Source: Diaporthe sp. PMI_573
Lineage: Eukaryota > Ascomycota > Sordariomycetes > Diaporthales > Diaporthaceae
DNA: 64,000 bases
Reading direction: 5' to 3'
Assembly (NCBI GenBank): GCA_021399435.1
Contig: JAJTUP010000014.1
Span: forward strand, 186,001 to 250,000
Shown piece after piece: positions 1 through 11,298 of this stretch. Position 1 is the stretch's first letter, and each line of letters starts with the position of its first letter. The notes under the pieces were generated by a model. The model saw only the letters and a program-made list of their open reading frames with translations. It made no database searches and had not been told where the DNA came from. Position numbers and translations under genes: made by a program.

Positions 1-37
1 GGAGCTCCAGAAGCTCAAGAAGCGGTCCTACCTGTGA
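1..37 (+). CDS. 3' end of an unidentified gene (partial)
   Basis: The first bases read as an open frame ending in a basic tail, LQKLKKRSYL, with TGA at 35-37. Only 11 codons are in the window, so no family can be named. It is listed because the frame and the lysine/arginine-rich C-terminus fit a gene entering from the left. It could equally be chance. Confidence 0.25.
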   Translation, partial: ELQKLKKRSYL

Positions 38-562
38 GCGAGCCGTGGCTGGTCAATGGTGACGAGGGGTGGTGGTAGCTCGGGGGATGTGCGAGGGCAA
101 GCAAGAAGAGGGCACTTGGTGGTGATGCTGGCATGATCACATTGGTGATACATGGCTCTGCGATGACCTGGCAACCCAGCTAGACTGTTTCTTTCCTTTG
201 ACAGGCGCGGAGTTGGGGTACTCGGAAGAGAAGAAGCTGTTCACATACATATCTTGTAAATGCAATTTGGTAACCTGATTCGAGGCAACTTCCTGTGAGA
301 GGTAGATCATGCAGTGAATATTGTACACTGTGGATTTGAGCCACTTAAGCAGCAAATGGGTATCAATGACTAAAAAGAAAGTTCACGACCAGATCCGGCC
401 CGTCCCCGTGACGACTTCTCGCGATTCACTTTACAAGTGCAGCCAGTCTCCTCCAATTTTCAGCAGACAAGAGTTTTGTAAGGTGGGATGATGGGCATTT
501 CTTGAGCTGGGTCAGTCTCACCAGGTGTCTCTGGGGATTCGAGCTCCAAAATACCACCCAGG

Positions 563-1698
563 TCAACGGCCGCCCCGCCGCCGACCGCGATAGTCCGGGT
601 GTCCTGCCCACCACGTCGAGTACGTGCTGTAGTCTCTCTCGGTGCTGATGCCGAGCTGATCGGCAACATTGACATAGCCCTCCGAGTTGGGTTTCCCGGA
701 GGTGTTGATCTTGTTGATCATATCGTAGTCGCCCTCCCAAGCGGATCGACAGTACGGGCACGAGATCTTGCCAGCGCCACCACCCGTCTTCTTGGTGGCC
801 GCCCACATCTCGAAGCATTCCCGGTGCTGTTTGTTAAGCTGTCAGCAAAGTCGGGGCATACACAGTTGTTGAATTGGGAGGAGTGGGGATCCACAGACAA
901 TGTTCTGCCCACAAGCGGCTTTGCACCAGACCAGTGGCTCCTCGGCATCTCCAGCCCGCATCTCCTCAAAGCAGATGGGGCAGTCGCCGTCGATTGGTTT
1001 GCGGTTCTTGTCCTTGTCTGGGCTGGTGCCGGACTCGTCTGCAGGGGCAGGCGCATTGGCGAAGATGTCGCGGAGCTCGCTGCTCAGCAGGGCGAGCTGG
1101 TAGACATGGGCATCGGGAGCGCGGAGGATGGATTTCAGACACCACACGATGTGTTTACACTGGTTCGATGCCCTCCCGTGAGGGCAGTCGCAGGTGGGCT
1201 GTTTCTGGATGTGGACGCGGTAGATGTTGCCGGTGGAACCAGTCAGTTCGAACTGTTCCTCGGGGCACTCGGGAGTGCCGCAGCGAGTCCTGGAGAGCAG
1301 GAAGAATCGCTGGGTGGTGGCGCGTTCGTAGACGGCTTGGAAGGACGAGGGAGCCTTGGGGCGGAATCTGAGCAGAGACACGTCCATGTCAGAAGAAGAA
1401 AAGAAGGAGCAGAGGCAGATGGGGGGGGGGGAATGGTATGGACAGACCTTCGAAGTCGCTTCTCGGCAGGAGGGTCAGCAGTGCTGGGGTCCTTGGTCTT
1501 CTTTGCCTTCTTTTTGATGTCGGTCACAAGTCCATTCGGGACCACCTCGTTGTCGCCATCAACGTCGCCGCCGCCGCCATTCTCGTCATGGCGCAATGCA
1601 GCATTGTCAACGGTGAGCTCATGCTTGCGCTTGCGCTTGTTGTTGGTTGAGGCGGGCGGGGGGCCATCGTAGGCACTTTGATCAGGTTGGACACCCAT
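563..1698 (-). CDS. SWIM and RING zinc-finger protein (probable E3 ubiquitin ligase)
   Basis: Three exons join in frame: 1698-1448, 1367-899 and 826-563, giving about 327 residues. The N-terminal third is basic and low-complexity (KRKRKH, KKKAKK), probably a nuclear signal. A SWIM zinc finger of form CxC-x8-CxH lies at C143, C145, C154 and H156. A RING finger follows with C213, C216, C232, C236, H241, C244, C263 and C266; its second half is rebuilt only when the 898-827 intron is removed. SWIM plus RING is the layout of MEX/ZSWIM2-like ubiquitin ligases, so ubiquitin transfer is inferred from architecture. Both introns start GTCTGT, a weaker donor than GTAAGT. The intron between exons 1 and 2 holds a run of G at about 1422-1431. 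The substrate is unknown. Confidence 0.8.
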
Positions 1699-3343
1699 TA
1701 TGACGGGGAGAGATGGGGGGTTGTCTCATCTCAGGAGAAATCAGTGAAGAAGAGGTGCCGTCGATTAATTCAACCGTGTTGGTTCACCGTCAATGACGCT
1801 CACAGCTGTCTGAGGGGCTTATCTTATCAGACAGTACCCCCCACTCCCCCACTACGGCAAGTGCCCAATTCGGAAGGGTTAGGGGAGTTCGCCACTTCTC
1901 TGTGGTCAATAACCTTACTCGGATACTTCCACAGTCCATTGATGAGCTATCCGTCGGCAAATTTATTCATTCTACTTGATAATATCCACAGTGAATGTGT
2001 CCTCAGCCTCCTCAGCAAGTGAAAAAGTCTACAGTCATATCGTAAGGCTGCCAAGATCCTGCAGCAGGTTTTGGAAGCAAGCAGTGGTCGACCCAGGATG
2101 ATCAATGACCGTCTATAGCGGATAGGGATAACAATATGTGATGATGCCCTCAGTTCCTTGGTGTGGACCCTGAGCTGGGCTGAGTTCACTAGGGTAGGTA
2201 TATTGCCGAAGGGTCTAATAATAAGAGCCCTGGTCACAGTTCTACACATGGCTCTTCAACTAGCTTATTACAGCCTGACCTGGGCAGCAGGGCAGCAGGG
2301 CAGTTGGGCAGTTGGGCAGTTGGACGCTTGCAGTTGAGCGGGTAGGGCAGTTGTACCAGAAAATTGATTCAATTCCAGTTCTGACATCGACAAGGGACCT
2401 TCCAAGCTGTTCGTTCCCAGATGCTTGGTCCAGAGGCACAGAGGCTAAAGTGCTTCCCTGCATCTTGCGCGGTGTAGGATCGTACCTGGCCATGACGTAC
2501 TGCAGCAGGGTATTTGTGCCTAGTCATTGGCCAGTTCTCTATAACCCATGTCCCCCATTCCCACCGACGGGGATGAGGGATGCAGACAGAACGCGTCCAG
2601 ATCCCGTCTCTGATGACTCCTTTGGGCACACAGCACTCACTCGTGGCTTACCCTAGCCTCTAGGACACCTGGACACTCCATCAAAACTTGTTCCCAGCCG
2701 GCCGAGGCCAACTTTTCCCGCCCACCATGATAACTCCCTCACCAGACGACGTAATGCCACGGACAACACACCACCAGCACATCACATCCAATTCGAGAAT
2801 AATCCATCCCGCCAGCCCCAATTGGACCCATGGCGCCTCACCCTGGCAGAAAGAAGCCGCCCTTTTGGGACCATCCACCGCTGGAATGCACCCCTAGGGT
2901 CCCCTCGGTGACGCCAGAGTCGACCTTCCAATCCTTGGAAAATAACCATTCACCCCCCAGGCGCTGTGTTGCGAGCTCTTGGCTTATTTCGGCACGGGTG
3001 TGTCTTAGTGCAGCTCAACGGTGTCGGGCATCGTGCAGCAGGTACAGCCAGGCAATGTCGTGGCTGAATCCAGTGATCCACCACTCAAGCCACTTTCCTG
3101 TAAGTGTATATTGTAAAGCTCCGTGTACATATATCCATCCAGCCCACCACTCCGGGCGCCTCTGCCTACTCGTGATCCTCATGTTGTGGATTTCTACCCT
3201 CATCATCCTTTGTTCAACGTGAATTTGTCCTTCACTTGCACATCGTATTTGCCTTTGCTCCAAGCCAGACCCCCATCACCAGCCGCCGTCCAGGCGTAGT
3301 GAACGCCAAGTCATCTACAGTCCATTTTGTGCCCACCGCCACG
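1699..3343. other. intergenic, divergent promoter region
   Basis: About 1.6 kb between two divergently transcribed genes. No frame here has motifs or codon use that I would call coding. It holds a short minisatellite (2282-2324). The last 100 bases are C-rich, like a fungal 5' leader of the downstream SUR7-like gene. Confidence 0.6.
2282..2324. repeat. GGGCAGYWG-type minisatellite
   Basis: About five tandem copies of an 8-9 base unit: GGGCAGCA twice, then GGGCAGTT-like units. It lies in noncoding DNA. Confidence 0.8.
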
Positions 3344-4472
3344 ATGAAATTCTCCGTCGGCCTGCCGCTCGTCTTTTCCATGGCGGCCTTCGCCCTCGCC
3401 CTCGTGGCCCTGCTCGCAGGCAAGGAACCGAGCACCTTGGAAGAGTACCACATAGTACTCTTCAACACGTCCACCCTCGGCCACGAGTTCATCAGCAACA
3501 TGGTGAGCGGCGACGACGATGCCTCCTCTACGTCGTCAACAACAACCAGCCCCACGCCCACGTCCACCGACGACGGTGGCGGCATTGGCGGCTTGTTCAG
3601 CTCCATCAAGGCTTCCGCGACCGCCATTGCTGGCTCCCTCGAGAGCGAGGCTGCCAGCATCCTGGACGACATAGGCAACGACATCGCCGACAAGCTGGCC
3701 GAGGAGCTCGGCATCGAGCAGTTCTACAGCCTGCACGTCATGAACATGTGCGAGGGCAGCTATGCGCCAAACGCCACCGCCAGCAACGCCAGGCAGAACG
3801 TAACCAACTGCACCACCCCCATGGATTTCTGTAAGATCCTCCCTAAACCTCACTCGCCGTCTCGTGTGGGCGAGACATAGTCTGACGCGTGAATTGCTGA
3901 CCGCTCCTGCAGCATACATGAACATCTCGGCAATGCTCGACAAGGAGCTCTCAGTCGGCCCCCTGAACATAAGCATATCCGACCTGGGCATAACAGACGA
4001 GCTCCAGGACAAGCTGGACGACCTGCCCAAGCTGTTCCAGGCCCTCGCCATCATGTACATCCTCGGCGTCGCATTCTCCGGGCTCGCCATCCTCGCCGCA
4101 GCCGCCGCCTTCTTCATCATCCCCTCAGGTGGCCGCAAGATCCCTCTCGCTAACTTTCTCATCGCGGCCCTGGCGATGCTGTTCCTCCTGGTCGGCAGCC
4201 TGCTGACGACCGTCGGCGTGAAAAAGGCCCAGGAGGAGATCAAGAAGAGGGGCGGCGACGAGGTAGGCCTGGAGGTGCAGCTCGGCACCAAGTTCGTGGC
4301 CCTCTCCTGGGCTGCCTTTGCCCTGATGGCGCTTGCCATGTTCTACTGGGTCTATGAGACGGTCACTGCCCACCGGCGCCGCAGGACGGGTGCCTCTCGC
4401 TTTGCCCGTACTAGGCGCGCAAAGGACGAGAAGTATTCCATGGACTCGCACCGCAACGGCCACCGTCACTGA
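3344..4472 (+). CDS. SUR7/PalI-family plasma membrane protein
   Basis: Two exons, 3344-3830 and 3913-4472, encode 348 residues; the intron has donor GTAAGA and acceptor TGCAG. Layout: an N-terminal membrane segment (residues about 4-26), a long extracellular loop with a Ser/Thr-rich stretch and several N-glycosylation sites, then three hydrophobic helices in the C-terminal half and a basic cytosolic tail (RRRRTG). This is the four-helix plan of the SUR7/PalI family, which sits in eisosomes or acts in cortical and pH signalling. The ATG at 3344 is chosen because it opens directly into the first membrane helix; an upstream in-frame start at 3236 would bury that helix. Whether it is eisosomal or PalI-like cannot be told from sequence alone. 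Confidence 0.75.
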
Positions 4473-5260
4473 GGAGTGAGAACCTTTGCATCGGCCACTG
4501 GCAAACCTCACGATGTTGAAATCAGATTGTTTCAAAATCTTCAAGGCAACTTGGAACAGCGTCAGGAAAGGACTGGTGCCTTCCATGTATCTGAGATTGG
4601 ACTACTGCCTGATATCAAGATTGTACCTTGGGTCCTATTTTCTTTTGTAAAGCGAACATCATTTGCCCTCTCTCCTTAATTTGTCATCTCGAACCCCATA
4701 TAGATATCCTGAGCAAAGATTGAAAAGAGAGAACTCAAAACGTTCAACTATACCCCGGTCTAGCCTTCTCTCTCCGCCGCTTTTGTAATTACATGCAATG
4801 CATGAGTGATTACGAGACATTTCTAAGCGTAATCTTGAAGGCCAGTGCCTCATATTCCGTATCCTCTGCTACATCTTAACAATTCTTATACCCATAGTAA
4901 AACAGCTTCTAGGCTTATGGCAGTCCGCACCATCGCTCGAACACTAATGGTTTGGTCGGAAATATGACTTCAAAGTAGACCTCGACCTGTGATTCGGCTG
5001 CAACTTATTGCACGGATATCAATGTGCTGGCTCACTTATATCTTTTGGTCCCCATGACTGCTGCCACAACCTCACTAGACAACACGGTAATACATGGCTG
5101 ATAAGGGCCGTTAGCAGCGCAAAGGCATTCAATGGTATGCTGAAAAGCGTAGGCAATTACTGCTTGATAGGTTTGCATGATAATTCACCAGTGATTGGTT
5201 CAGGCTTGGTGGCTTTCTATGGGGCTACATTGCACATGCACCTCCGAACGACCACCAAAA
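4473..5260. other. intergenic, convergent 3' ends
   Basis: About 0.8 kb between the 3' ends of the SUR7-like gene and the convergent GST gene. I see no coding signal. Confidence 0.6.
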
Positions 5261-6176
5261 TTAAGCTTTGGCCTTGGCAAGTCTGTCCTTGGTCCTGATC
5301 ACGTTCTCATCCTCATTGAATATTCCCGTCACGCTTGGTGAGGCAACCACCGCTTCCGACCACTTGTGGAAGTTGGGCGCCTTCTCCTGCAGATCCTTGG
5401 CGAGGCTGGATGGAAGCAGGCCATGCTTTTGACACATTAGCAAAGGAAATTCGAGAAAAATGCACCACACGGTCCACAGAGAGCCTACTCACCTTTGCGT
5501 ACACCTTGATGCGCAAAACAAACGGGCCCGTCAGCGCCTAGATAGCAGTCAGCATGGATTTCAAGACAGTCATGATTTATGAGTTCAACTTGCCTCGGCG
5601 AGGGTCAGCTTGCTGCTCCCACCGAAGAAAGGCCCAGCATCCTTCAACAAAGGCTCAATCTCCTTGACGACGCCCTTGACGAGTTCCTCGACGTTCTCGC
5701 TGGCCTCACCGGCCGTCTTGGCGAAGAGGGCCTTGAACCAGAAGCTGTTGACCTTGGTGAACCACGCGTCGACAAAGAAGTTGATGCGGGCCCTAGTCAA
5801 GGGGCCGCTGGGGTCGGACGAGGCCGGGAGGAGGTGGGATGGATACGTGTCGGCCAGAAACTGCGCGACGACCGCAGACTCGGTGATGATCTCCCCGTTG
5901 TAGGACAGGGACGGGACCAGGCCGCGCGGGTTGACCTTGAGGTACTCCGGGGTGCGAGGAGTGCTGAGGTCGATGATCTCCTCCTCGAAGGGGATGCCGA
6001 GCTCGGCCAGAGTGATGTGGGCACGGTGAGCCCCTGGGTTTCGCAAGTGGCTTGGTCAGGACGACTGCCAGACGGCGGATCGCGCACCAAGGGCGGTGCT
6101 AGGATGGGGCATGAGTGCACTTACATGGGCATCCGTGGTTGGTGTAGAGCTTGATCGCTGCTCCCTTGGAAGCCAT
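5261..6176 (-). CDS. glutathione S-transferase (omega/GstA-like)
   Basis: Four exons, 6176-6125, 6033-5594, 5537-5493 and 5425-5261, give 233 residues, the usual GST length. The N-terminal thioredoxin-fold domain starts KLYTNHGCPWAHR; the Cys-Pro (C17) is in the position of the catalytic cysteine of omega-type enzymes. It continues through the cis-proline motif (GLVPSL) and the glutathione-binding ESAV (TESAVV). The C-terminal helical domain follows. The second intron starts with GC (AG|GCAAGT) and ends TAG; splicing there joins LTLAE to ALTGPF without a break, which supports a GC-AG intron. The protein likely conjugates or reduces thiols in the cytosol. A maleylacetoacetate isomerase role is less likely, because that family has serine at this position. 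Confidence 0.88.
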
Positions 6177-7634
6177 GACTACGGTACTGTTTGAGGTTTC
6201 TCCCTGAGTCCTGATGCGTTCCAATGTTCTTGTTCTCGTGCGAAGGAATTGTTCTAAGAGTTGGCTGGGCGCAATTGTACTGTATATATGCAGTAGACAG
6301 TCCAAATTGAATACAAACGTAGGTTTGATTATGAAACATTGCATTTGTAATCATGTTCTCCTCACCACCGTTGGAGCCGTCCACCCCTCCCGGGCGGCAC
6401 CAAATGCGGATTGCATCATCTGCACCACATTAGCATGATTGCTGACGGGTGCAGCCATAACCAATCTGCTAGTCTCATTGCTCGTCTGCGTTGAGCCGAG
6501 CACGACGGAGTTTCCTCAAAAAGGCCGCGCGGGTCATGACTTGAACTAGATATCCTGGCCGGCTGTATGCTCCTTCGCCGTCTTTCACATGTGTTGTATA
6601 TAAAGATATCAATTTTGAGCCAGGCAGGCCTCGTGCAAGTAACCCCCCCCCCCCCAAGCCCTGGCAGGCTCAGGGTCGCGGCAGTATGGCGGAATTTAGC
6701 CTATGGGACGGGCACTATTTCCGTGCGGGTACTCAGGTGCTCGGCATGTTAATATGTCCCGGTGCCCGACCACATCCTTGCTGCTGCTCCACGAGGTAGC
6801 TGTGTCTCTCATTCATTCGGCCCGGCTTGCTGTAGCAGGCCTGCTGCTAGGCATGATCCGACTCGCATCAGGACTGTCCGGAACTCTATTGGCGGATCCG
6901 CAGAGCCTCATTCCTAGCCGGCATCCCAGGCATCCTGGCCAGAGGGTGAACAGACCACTAACCATGCCAACCCAACGCCGGCGTCGCAGCACTGGCATAT
7001 GGGCACAAACGACAGGCTTGAAAGCCAGTCGCTGCTGTAGATCGACTGCAGGCTTGAAGCTCGTGAGAATGACTCCAGCATGAGAAACGGTGCGTTCGTA
7101 TCTATAGAAAAGACGAGGCGGGATCCCTGCCACTATATCGAACACTGAAGCCTATCTCTCAACGTAGGCACCGGATGGTCTTTGGTTCCCGAGAGGACGA
7201 GGCCGAGACAAGCTTCGGTGTCCACGTTCTGGAACACCTGATAGTCTGTCTCTGGAGCCCGTTTGGCTCGATTTGGGCCAGTGCATCACAGAGCTTACTG
7301 CGATTTCCGACTGGTGTCAGCCGATTTATGAAACCCACTCGGCACCCATCTCGCAATCTCCACGGTACGTACTTAGCTAGGTCACAAAAGATTCAGAGCA
7401 GCAAATGGCAACTTCATCAAATACCTGATATCCACCTCAGGGTGTACCAACGGACCGATCAGAAGGGACATAAACAAAAGATCCACAGCATGGATGTTTA
7501 TAACGAGGCGGTCTGTTCTGGCTGCGACATCACAAAGGTCCGGATATTATTTCAACCACCCAGGATGGACAACATCGTCTGCATCACTGAGTCCGGAAAT
7601 AACAAGGTGAAAATTTTCTGAGCGAACCGCCACA
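6177..7634. other. intergenic
   Basis: About 1.5 kb with no convincing gene. Frames of up to 148 codons exist (for example 7175-7621) but show no family motif or start context. Confidence 0.55.
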
Positions 7635-7892
7635 ATGTCATCGTCAGACCAAGTCACAAACCGAGGTCTCTGGATCGAATCTTTCTCCGAGCCCCTCAAA
7701 GTTGTGCCACTTCCTGTGCCGTCAGCAGCCACCGGCTCGGTCGTCAACCAGGTTCTCGCGTCTCCTACCCCATCTCACGCAAACCTTGTTCATAATGGCA
7801 CGATCAAGCTACCAAACTTTCCGCTGCCATGTGTTCCCAACCCCAACGGCATCGGCCGAGTTCGCGCAGTCGGCAATGACGCCGTACATATA
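7635..7892 (+). pseudogene. truncated zinc-type alcohol dehydrogenase N-terminus
   Basis: From the ATG at 7635 the frame reads as the N-terminal GroES-like half-domain of a medium-chain zinc alcohol dehydrogenase: landmarks are the KVVPLPVPSA strand, the VPNPNGIGRV segment and GNDAVHI. About 86 residues are kept. At about 7893 the sequence turns abruptly into AT-rich DNA, and the NAD(P)-binding domain and C-terminus are missing. I see no remainder further downstream, where a different gene begins. It is therefore a gene fragment cut by rearrangement or insertion. Confidence 0.7.
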
Positions 7893-8018
7893 ACTTCTCT
7901 TATTATAGAAACCCTAGGTTCCCATATATCTATTTTAATGTATGATTACTTACTGCTTAAACTCTATTAGCTACTAGCAGTACTAATGTAGTTCTCTAAT
8001 AGTACTTAGAGTCAATCT
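7893..8018. repeat. AT-rich RIP-like scrap at a breakpoint
   Basis: About 125 bases very rich in TA, CTA and TAG, unlike both neighbours. It follows the broken dehydrogenase directly and touches the 3' end of the acetyltransferase gene. It is probably a short remnant of a RIP-mutated element. Confidence 0.5.
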
Positions 8019-8495
8019 TTAAGCCTTCTTCTTTAATTCCTGGACCATTCCAAGTTCATTGAATCGTTCGCCAGCAACAAATCCGTTGTTCTCATATAGC
8101 CTCCGGCCAGGTGGATCAGCAAACACGTTGACATAGGGGGTCCCATCATCGGGGGTGTTCTCCTTGATGTATGCAAGCAAATGCTGCAATACGACACTCC
8201 CAAGCCCCTTCCTCTGATGCTCGGGCAGAGTAGCCATGTCTGCAATGTTGAAATACCACGCGCCGTCGCCAACAATTCGGCCCATCGCCACGGCTCGAGG
8301 TTGGTCATGGTCGTGTTCCCGAAAGGTGATGTGGCAGCCATACCATGTCCCGGCTGCCACGCGGGTAGCTTGTGCCTCGGTGACGGGAGTGAGGCCCGAT
8401 AACTTGCGAAGGTCGCGATATTCCACAACGGAGGGGACGCTCCGCTCCAGGCGATACCCCGGCGGAAGCTCTCGTGCGGCCGATGGTCCAGACAT
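8019..8495 (-). CDS. GNAT-family N-acetyltransferase
   Basis: A single exon of 158 residues starting MSGPSAAREL. The GNAT core is clear: a strand ending WYFNIADMATLPEHQRKG, then the acetyl-CoA pyrophosphate loop QRKGLGS (residues 94-100) and the helix VVLQHLLAYI. Near the C-terminus, RRLYENNGFV is the typical last helix and strand of the fold. The start at 8495 is chosen over an upstream in-frame ATG at 8561, because the extra 22 residues are Pro/Arg-rich and not part of the fold. The substrate cannot be read from sequence. The C-terminus abuts the AT-rich breakpoint at 7893-8018 but appears complete. Confidence 0.82.
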   Translation of the reverse strand: MSGPSAARELPPGYRLERSVPSVVEYRDLRKLSGLTPVTEAQATRVAAGTWYGCHITFREHDHDQPRAVAMGRIVGDGAWYFNIADMATLPEHQRKGLGSVVLQHLLAYIKENTPDDGTPYVNVFADPPGRRLYENNGFVAGERFNELGMVQELKKKA

Positions 8496-8946
8496 GACGG
8501 CGACTATGCCAATGGCCCGTGGTCGGCGAGCTGGTGTGGGGTTCGGTCTATGGAGATGCAATCAAGCTGTCGACAATACTTGGGTCCGCGCTTGTTCACC
8601 GCGTCCCTCGATGCGTATGGAGAAGGGACTGGTGAGGGATATAATAGCTCTTGACGACCTATTTATAGGTTCAGGAAAGGACACACCAGATGGTATTGAA
8701 GCGCTGTATTAATTCCGATGACCGGTGCTTTTAGGTTTGCCCGTCAGCGGTGGATGAACGCCAATGCCGAGTCGGCGCTCGGCCTGGAACGAGTCTCGGC
8801 GAGCCAACTGAACTTACCAGGGTAACACCCCGCAGGTGGTGGAGGGCTTATGGGCCAACACAAGCCACTACAATGACTAGGTAGGCTGAGTTATGCGCTT
8901 AGCTGCTTATACCAAAAATCATAAGATCAGATATTTGTATCTAATA
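8496..8946. other. intergenic upstream of the transposon
   Basis: About 450 bases between the acetyltransferase start and the left transposon end. I see nothing coding. Confidence 0.55.
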
Positions 8947-8994
8947 ACGTGAAACACCAACGAGTCGCGCACCCTAACGAGTCGCGCGCTTTTC
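8947..8994 (+). repeat. left terminal inverted repeat of the pogo element
   Basis: It starts ACGTGAAACACCAAC and contains the 9-base word GAGTCGCGC twice. It pairs with 11299-11346 on the other strand; the differences are mostly G/A or C/T transitions. Confidence 0.9.
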
Positions 8995-9631
8995 CGGAAT
9001 CTGACATGATCCACCTTCTAACCACGTTTTCTCGCGCCATATCCTAAAATGGGCAAAACAAAAGAATCCACTATTCAGCTTGCTATCCAAGCTATTCAAA
9101 AAGACCCAAAACTAAGCAGGCGACGTGTATCTTGGCTATACAATATCCCCGAATCTACCCTCTGTAATAGAATGGCCGGCCAAACTACACGACAAGATAC
9201 CCACCCTAATAATAAGAGATTGACAAAAATAGAAGAGGAGGTTATTATTTAATATATACTCGACTAGGATTCCCGAGGATATTTACTAGTCCTTATTAAT
9301 GTGGAAGATATAGCTAACATACTACTCTGAGACTGTAATAGCGGCACTATCGGGAAGAACTGGGTGTAAAGATTCGTTACGTCGGAATTACGTCTTAAAA
9401 CACGCATTAACTATATATATGACTACTCGAGGGCCCTATATGAAAATCTAGACGTAATTAATGGGTAGTTTGACCTTATATCTAATATACGTATAAAATA
9501 TGGAATCCTGGATGGTAATACCTATAACTTTGACGAGACAGGCTTTATAATAGGTATTAGTATATCCAAAACAGTAGTTACTGGTACTAATTAACATAGG
9601 CAAGCAAAATTAATATAGCCTGGAAATCAGC

Positions 9632-10164
9632 TGTTAAACGGAAACGCTTGTGTGGGCGCTGCACGTAAGGGGTTACCCTAGACTTTACGTAGGGAGTTAC
9701 CCTAGACTTGGCACTTTTTCGGCTAAGTGCCCATGTGGTGTGTGCGCCGGCAGATGAGTTTGGTGGCCGTGAGTTGATTTTTTGGGCTATTGTAAGACCC
9801 TAACTTTGAACCTCTGCATTCCCTTTATTTCTTACCCAAAAAACATGTAACCTAGTTTGTTAGATAGCCTGATTTCTGAAGTTTATCTGTATTTAGTTTG
9901 GTTACTGTCAGGGTTAGGGTTGGCTGGCTGTTTGAAGCCAAAGATGGTGGGTCTGAGGGCCGAATTTTCCGGCCCCTCCATTCCTGCACCAGAGCCAACC
10001 GCAGCGTGCCCAGGGTTGAGGTCATGTCGGAGGGACTGTGAGGAGGGCTGATAGAAGCCCACTCGAATTCAATATAAAGTTGTCCAAACCATTCTCAAGC
10101 GTCCTAACAAGACCTCAGTGCACCCTACTGCTACCTGACGACCATTCAATCCACCAACCTTCAG
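9632..10164 (+). mobile_element. LTR-like insertion nested in the transposase (533 bp)
   Basis: The host transposase frame stops matching at 9631 and resumes at 10165, with ATCAGC duplicated on both sides (9626-9631 and 10165-10170). Removing one copy and the insert restores the family reading GNQQ-ATGVKFISRD. The insert starts TGTTA, has a 24-base tandem pair near its left end and a TATAAAG at about 10073, and carries no coding frame. This resembles a solo LTR, but the right end does not finish with a clean CA, so the class is uncertain. Its base composition is normal, unlike the AT-rich host, which suggests it arrived after the host had been mutated. Confidence 0.75.
9663..9710 (+). repeat. 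two 24-bp tandem repeats inside the nested insert
   Basis: Two adjacent copies share ACGTA and AGTTACCCTAGACTT-like cores with only a few differences. The position near the left end of an LTR-like sequence fits a promoter or enhancer repeat. Confidence 0.8.
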
Positions 10165-11298
10165 ATCAGCAATAGGCAACAGGTGTTAAATTTATTAGTA
10201 GGGATAGGTAGGTTAGACCACCAACACTAATCGTCAAGGCTAAGGTATACCTTGCAAGTTGGTATACTAAGGGCAGCATCCCCTACAACTAGATTATCGA
10301 AACAAGCCTAAATAGATAGACAATAAATACAATTGCCTTAGCATAGATTAAGCATTTTAATAAATGCACTATGCTATGTATAACAGGTATCTATTAGTTG
10401 TTAATACTTGACAGTTATAGGAGCCACCATTCTATAGACTTTAAGAGATTCTACAAGGCAAAGAACATTATTACTCTTTATATACCTCCTCATTTATCTC
10501 ATCTACTCTAGCCACTAGACGTTAGGTATTTTAGTCTACTCAAGAAGGTATATAGTGGAGAAATTAACTAATTCAGCAAGGCCCGGATTACACACATCAA
10601 CAAGACAGAGTTCTTTCTCGCCTTCCACGCTGTATACAATAAGGTTTTTAAGCCAGAAACCATTAAGGAAGGTTTCAGAGGAGCAGGGCTTATTCTATTT
10701 AATCGTGAAGTAGTACTTTCTAAGTTAGATATCAAGATTTAGACACTATTATTACAACCAGGCTCCCCAGTATTACCTGTACCTTGGGTCTCCTAAACAC
10801 CATATAACTTAATATAGGCGGTTTCTCAATCAACTTTAATCAAAGATCAAATCGCTCGTCATCAGGAAAGCTCTCCAACACCAATTTTAGATACTATTAA
10901 CTACCTGTCAAAAGGTACCCAATCATTAGCCCATATAGTATCCCTACTAACCAAAGAGGCCCACAACCTTCGAGCAGCAAATACAGCACTTTCAAAGCAT
11001 CGCTCAGCTAAAAGAACATATCTACAGTCAGGGGGGTCACTTAGTACTCAAGAGGCCATGAAGATAATTGATTCAAATGCAAAGGGGAAGCGGCCAGCTA
11101 GTAAAATAAGTGGTGGTGCTGTAGAGGCGGTCCGCCGCGGACCGACTATTCGACTGTGTGGCAACTGCGGAAAGCCTGGGCACAATGTACAAACATGTAA
11201 AGAAGATAAAGAATTATCTGATGTATCTAGTTTTAATTAGTTTTGGTTAATTTCAATTGATGTGGTGCTGTAATTTGGGTTGTTTTGCTAATAGTGCT

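Larger units (their letters stand above)
9049..11240 (+). pseudogene. pogo-type transposase, interrupted and RIP-mutated
   Basis: The frame opens at ATG 9049 (MGKTKESTIQLA), an N-terminal psq/CENP-B-like helix-turn-helix, and hits a stop at 9250-9252. The same protein continues through several stops: the first catalytic aspartate is in NFDETGF near 9530. After a break at 9632-10164 the frame resumes as the PPTLIVKAKVYL region, then the SHHSIDF block with the second acidic position, then the SHLLQPLDV block. The end is a CCHC knuckle, CGNCGKPGHNVQTC, finishing at 11240. At least eight in-frame stops mean it cannot make a transposase. I describe only the breaks and do not reconstruct the protein. 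Confidence 0.9.

Noticed and set aside
599..1672. A 357-codon plus-strand frame opposite the RING/SWIM gene
   Set aside because: It runs across both introns of a well-supported minus-strand gene, and has no ATG-led motif.
7175..7621. A 148-codon frame just before the dehydrogenase relic
   Set aside because: No family resemblance, and the frame does not connect by a plausible intron to the relic.
9900..9930. TTAGGGTT-like telomere repeat inside the nested insert
   Set aside because: Only about one and a half units, so it is not an internal telomere tract.
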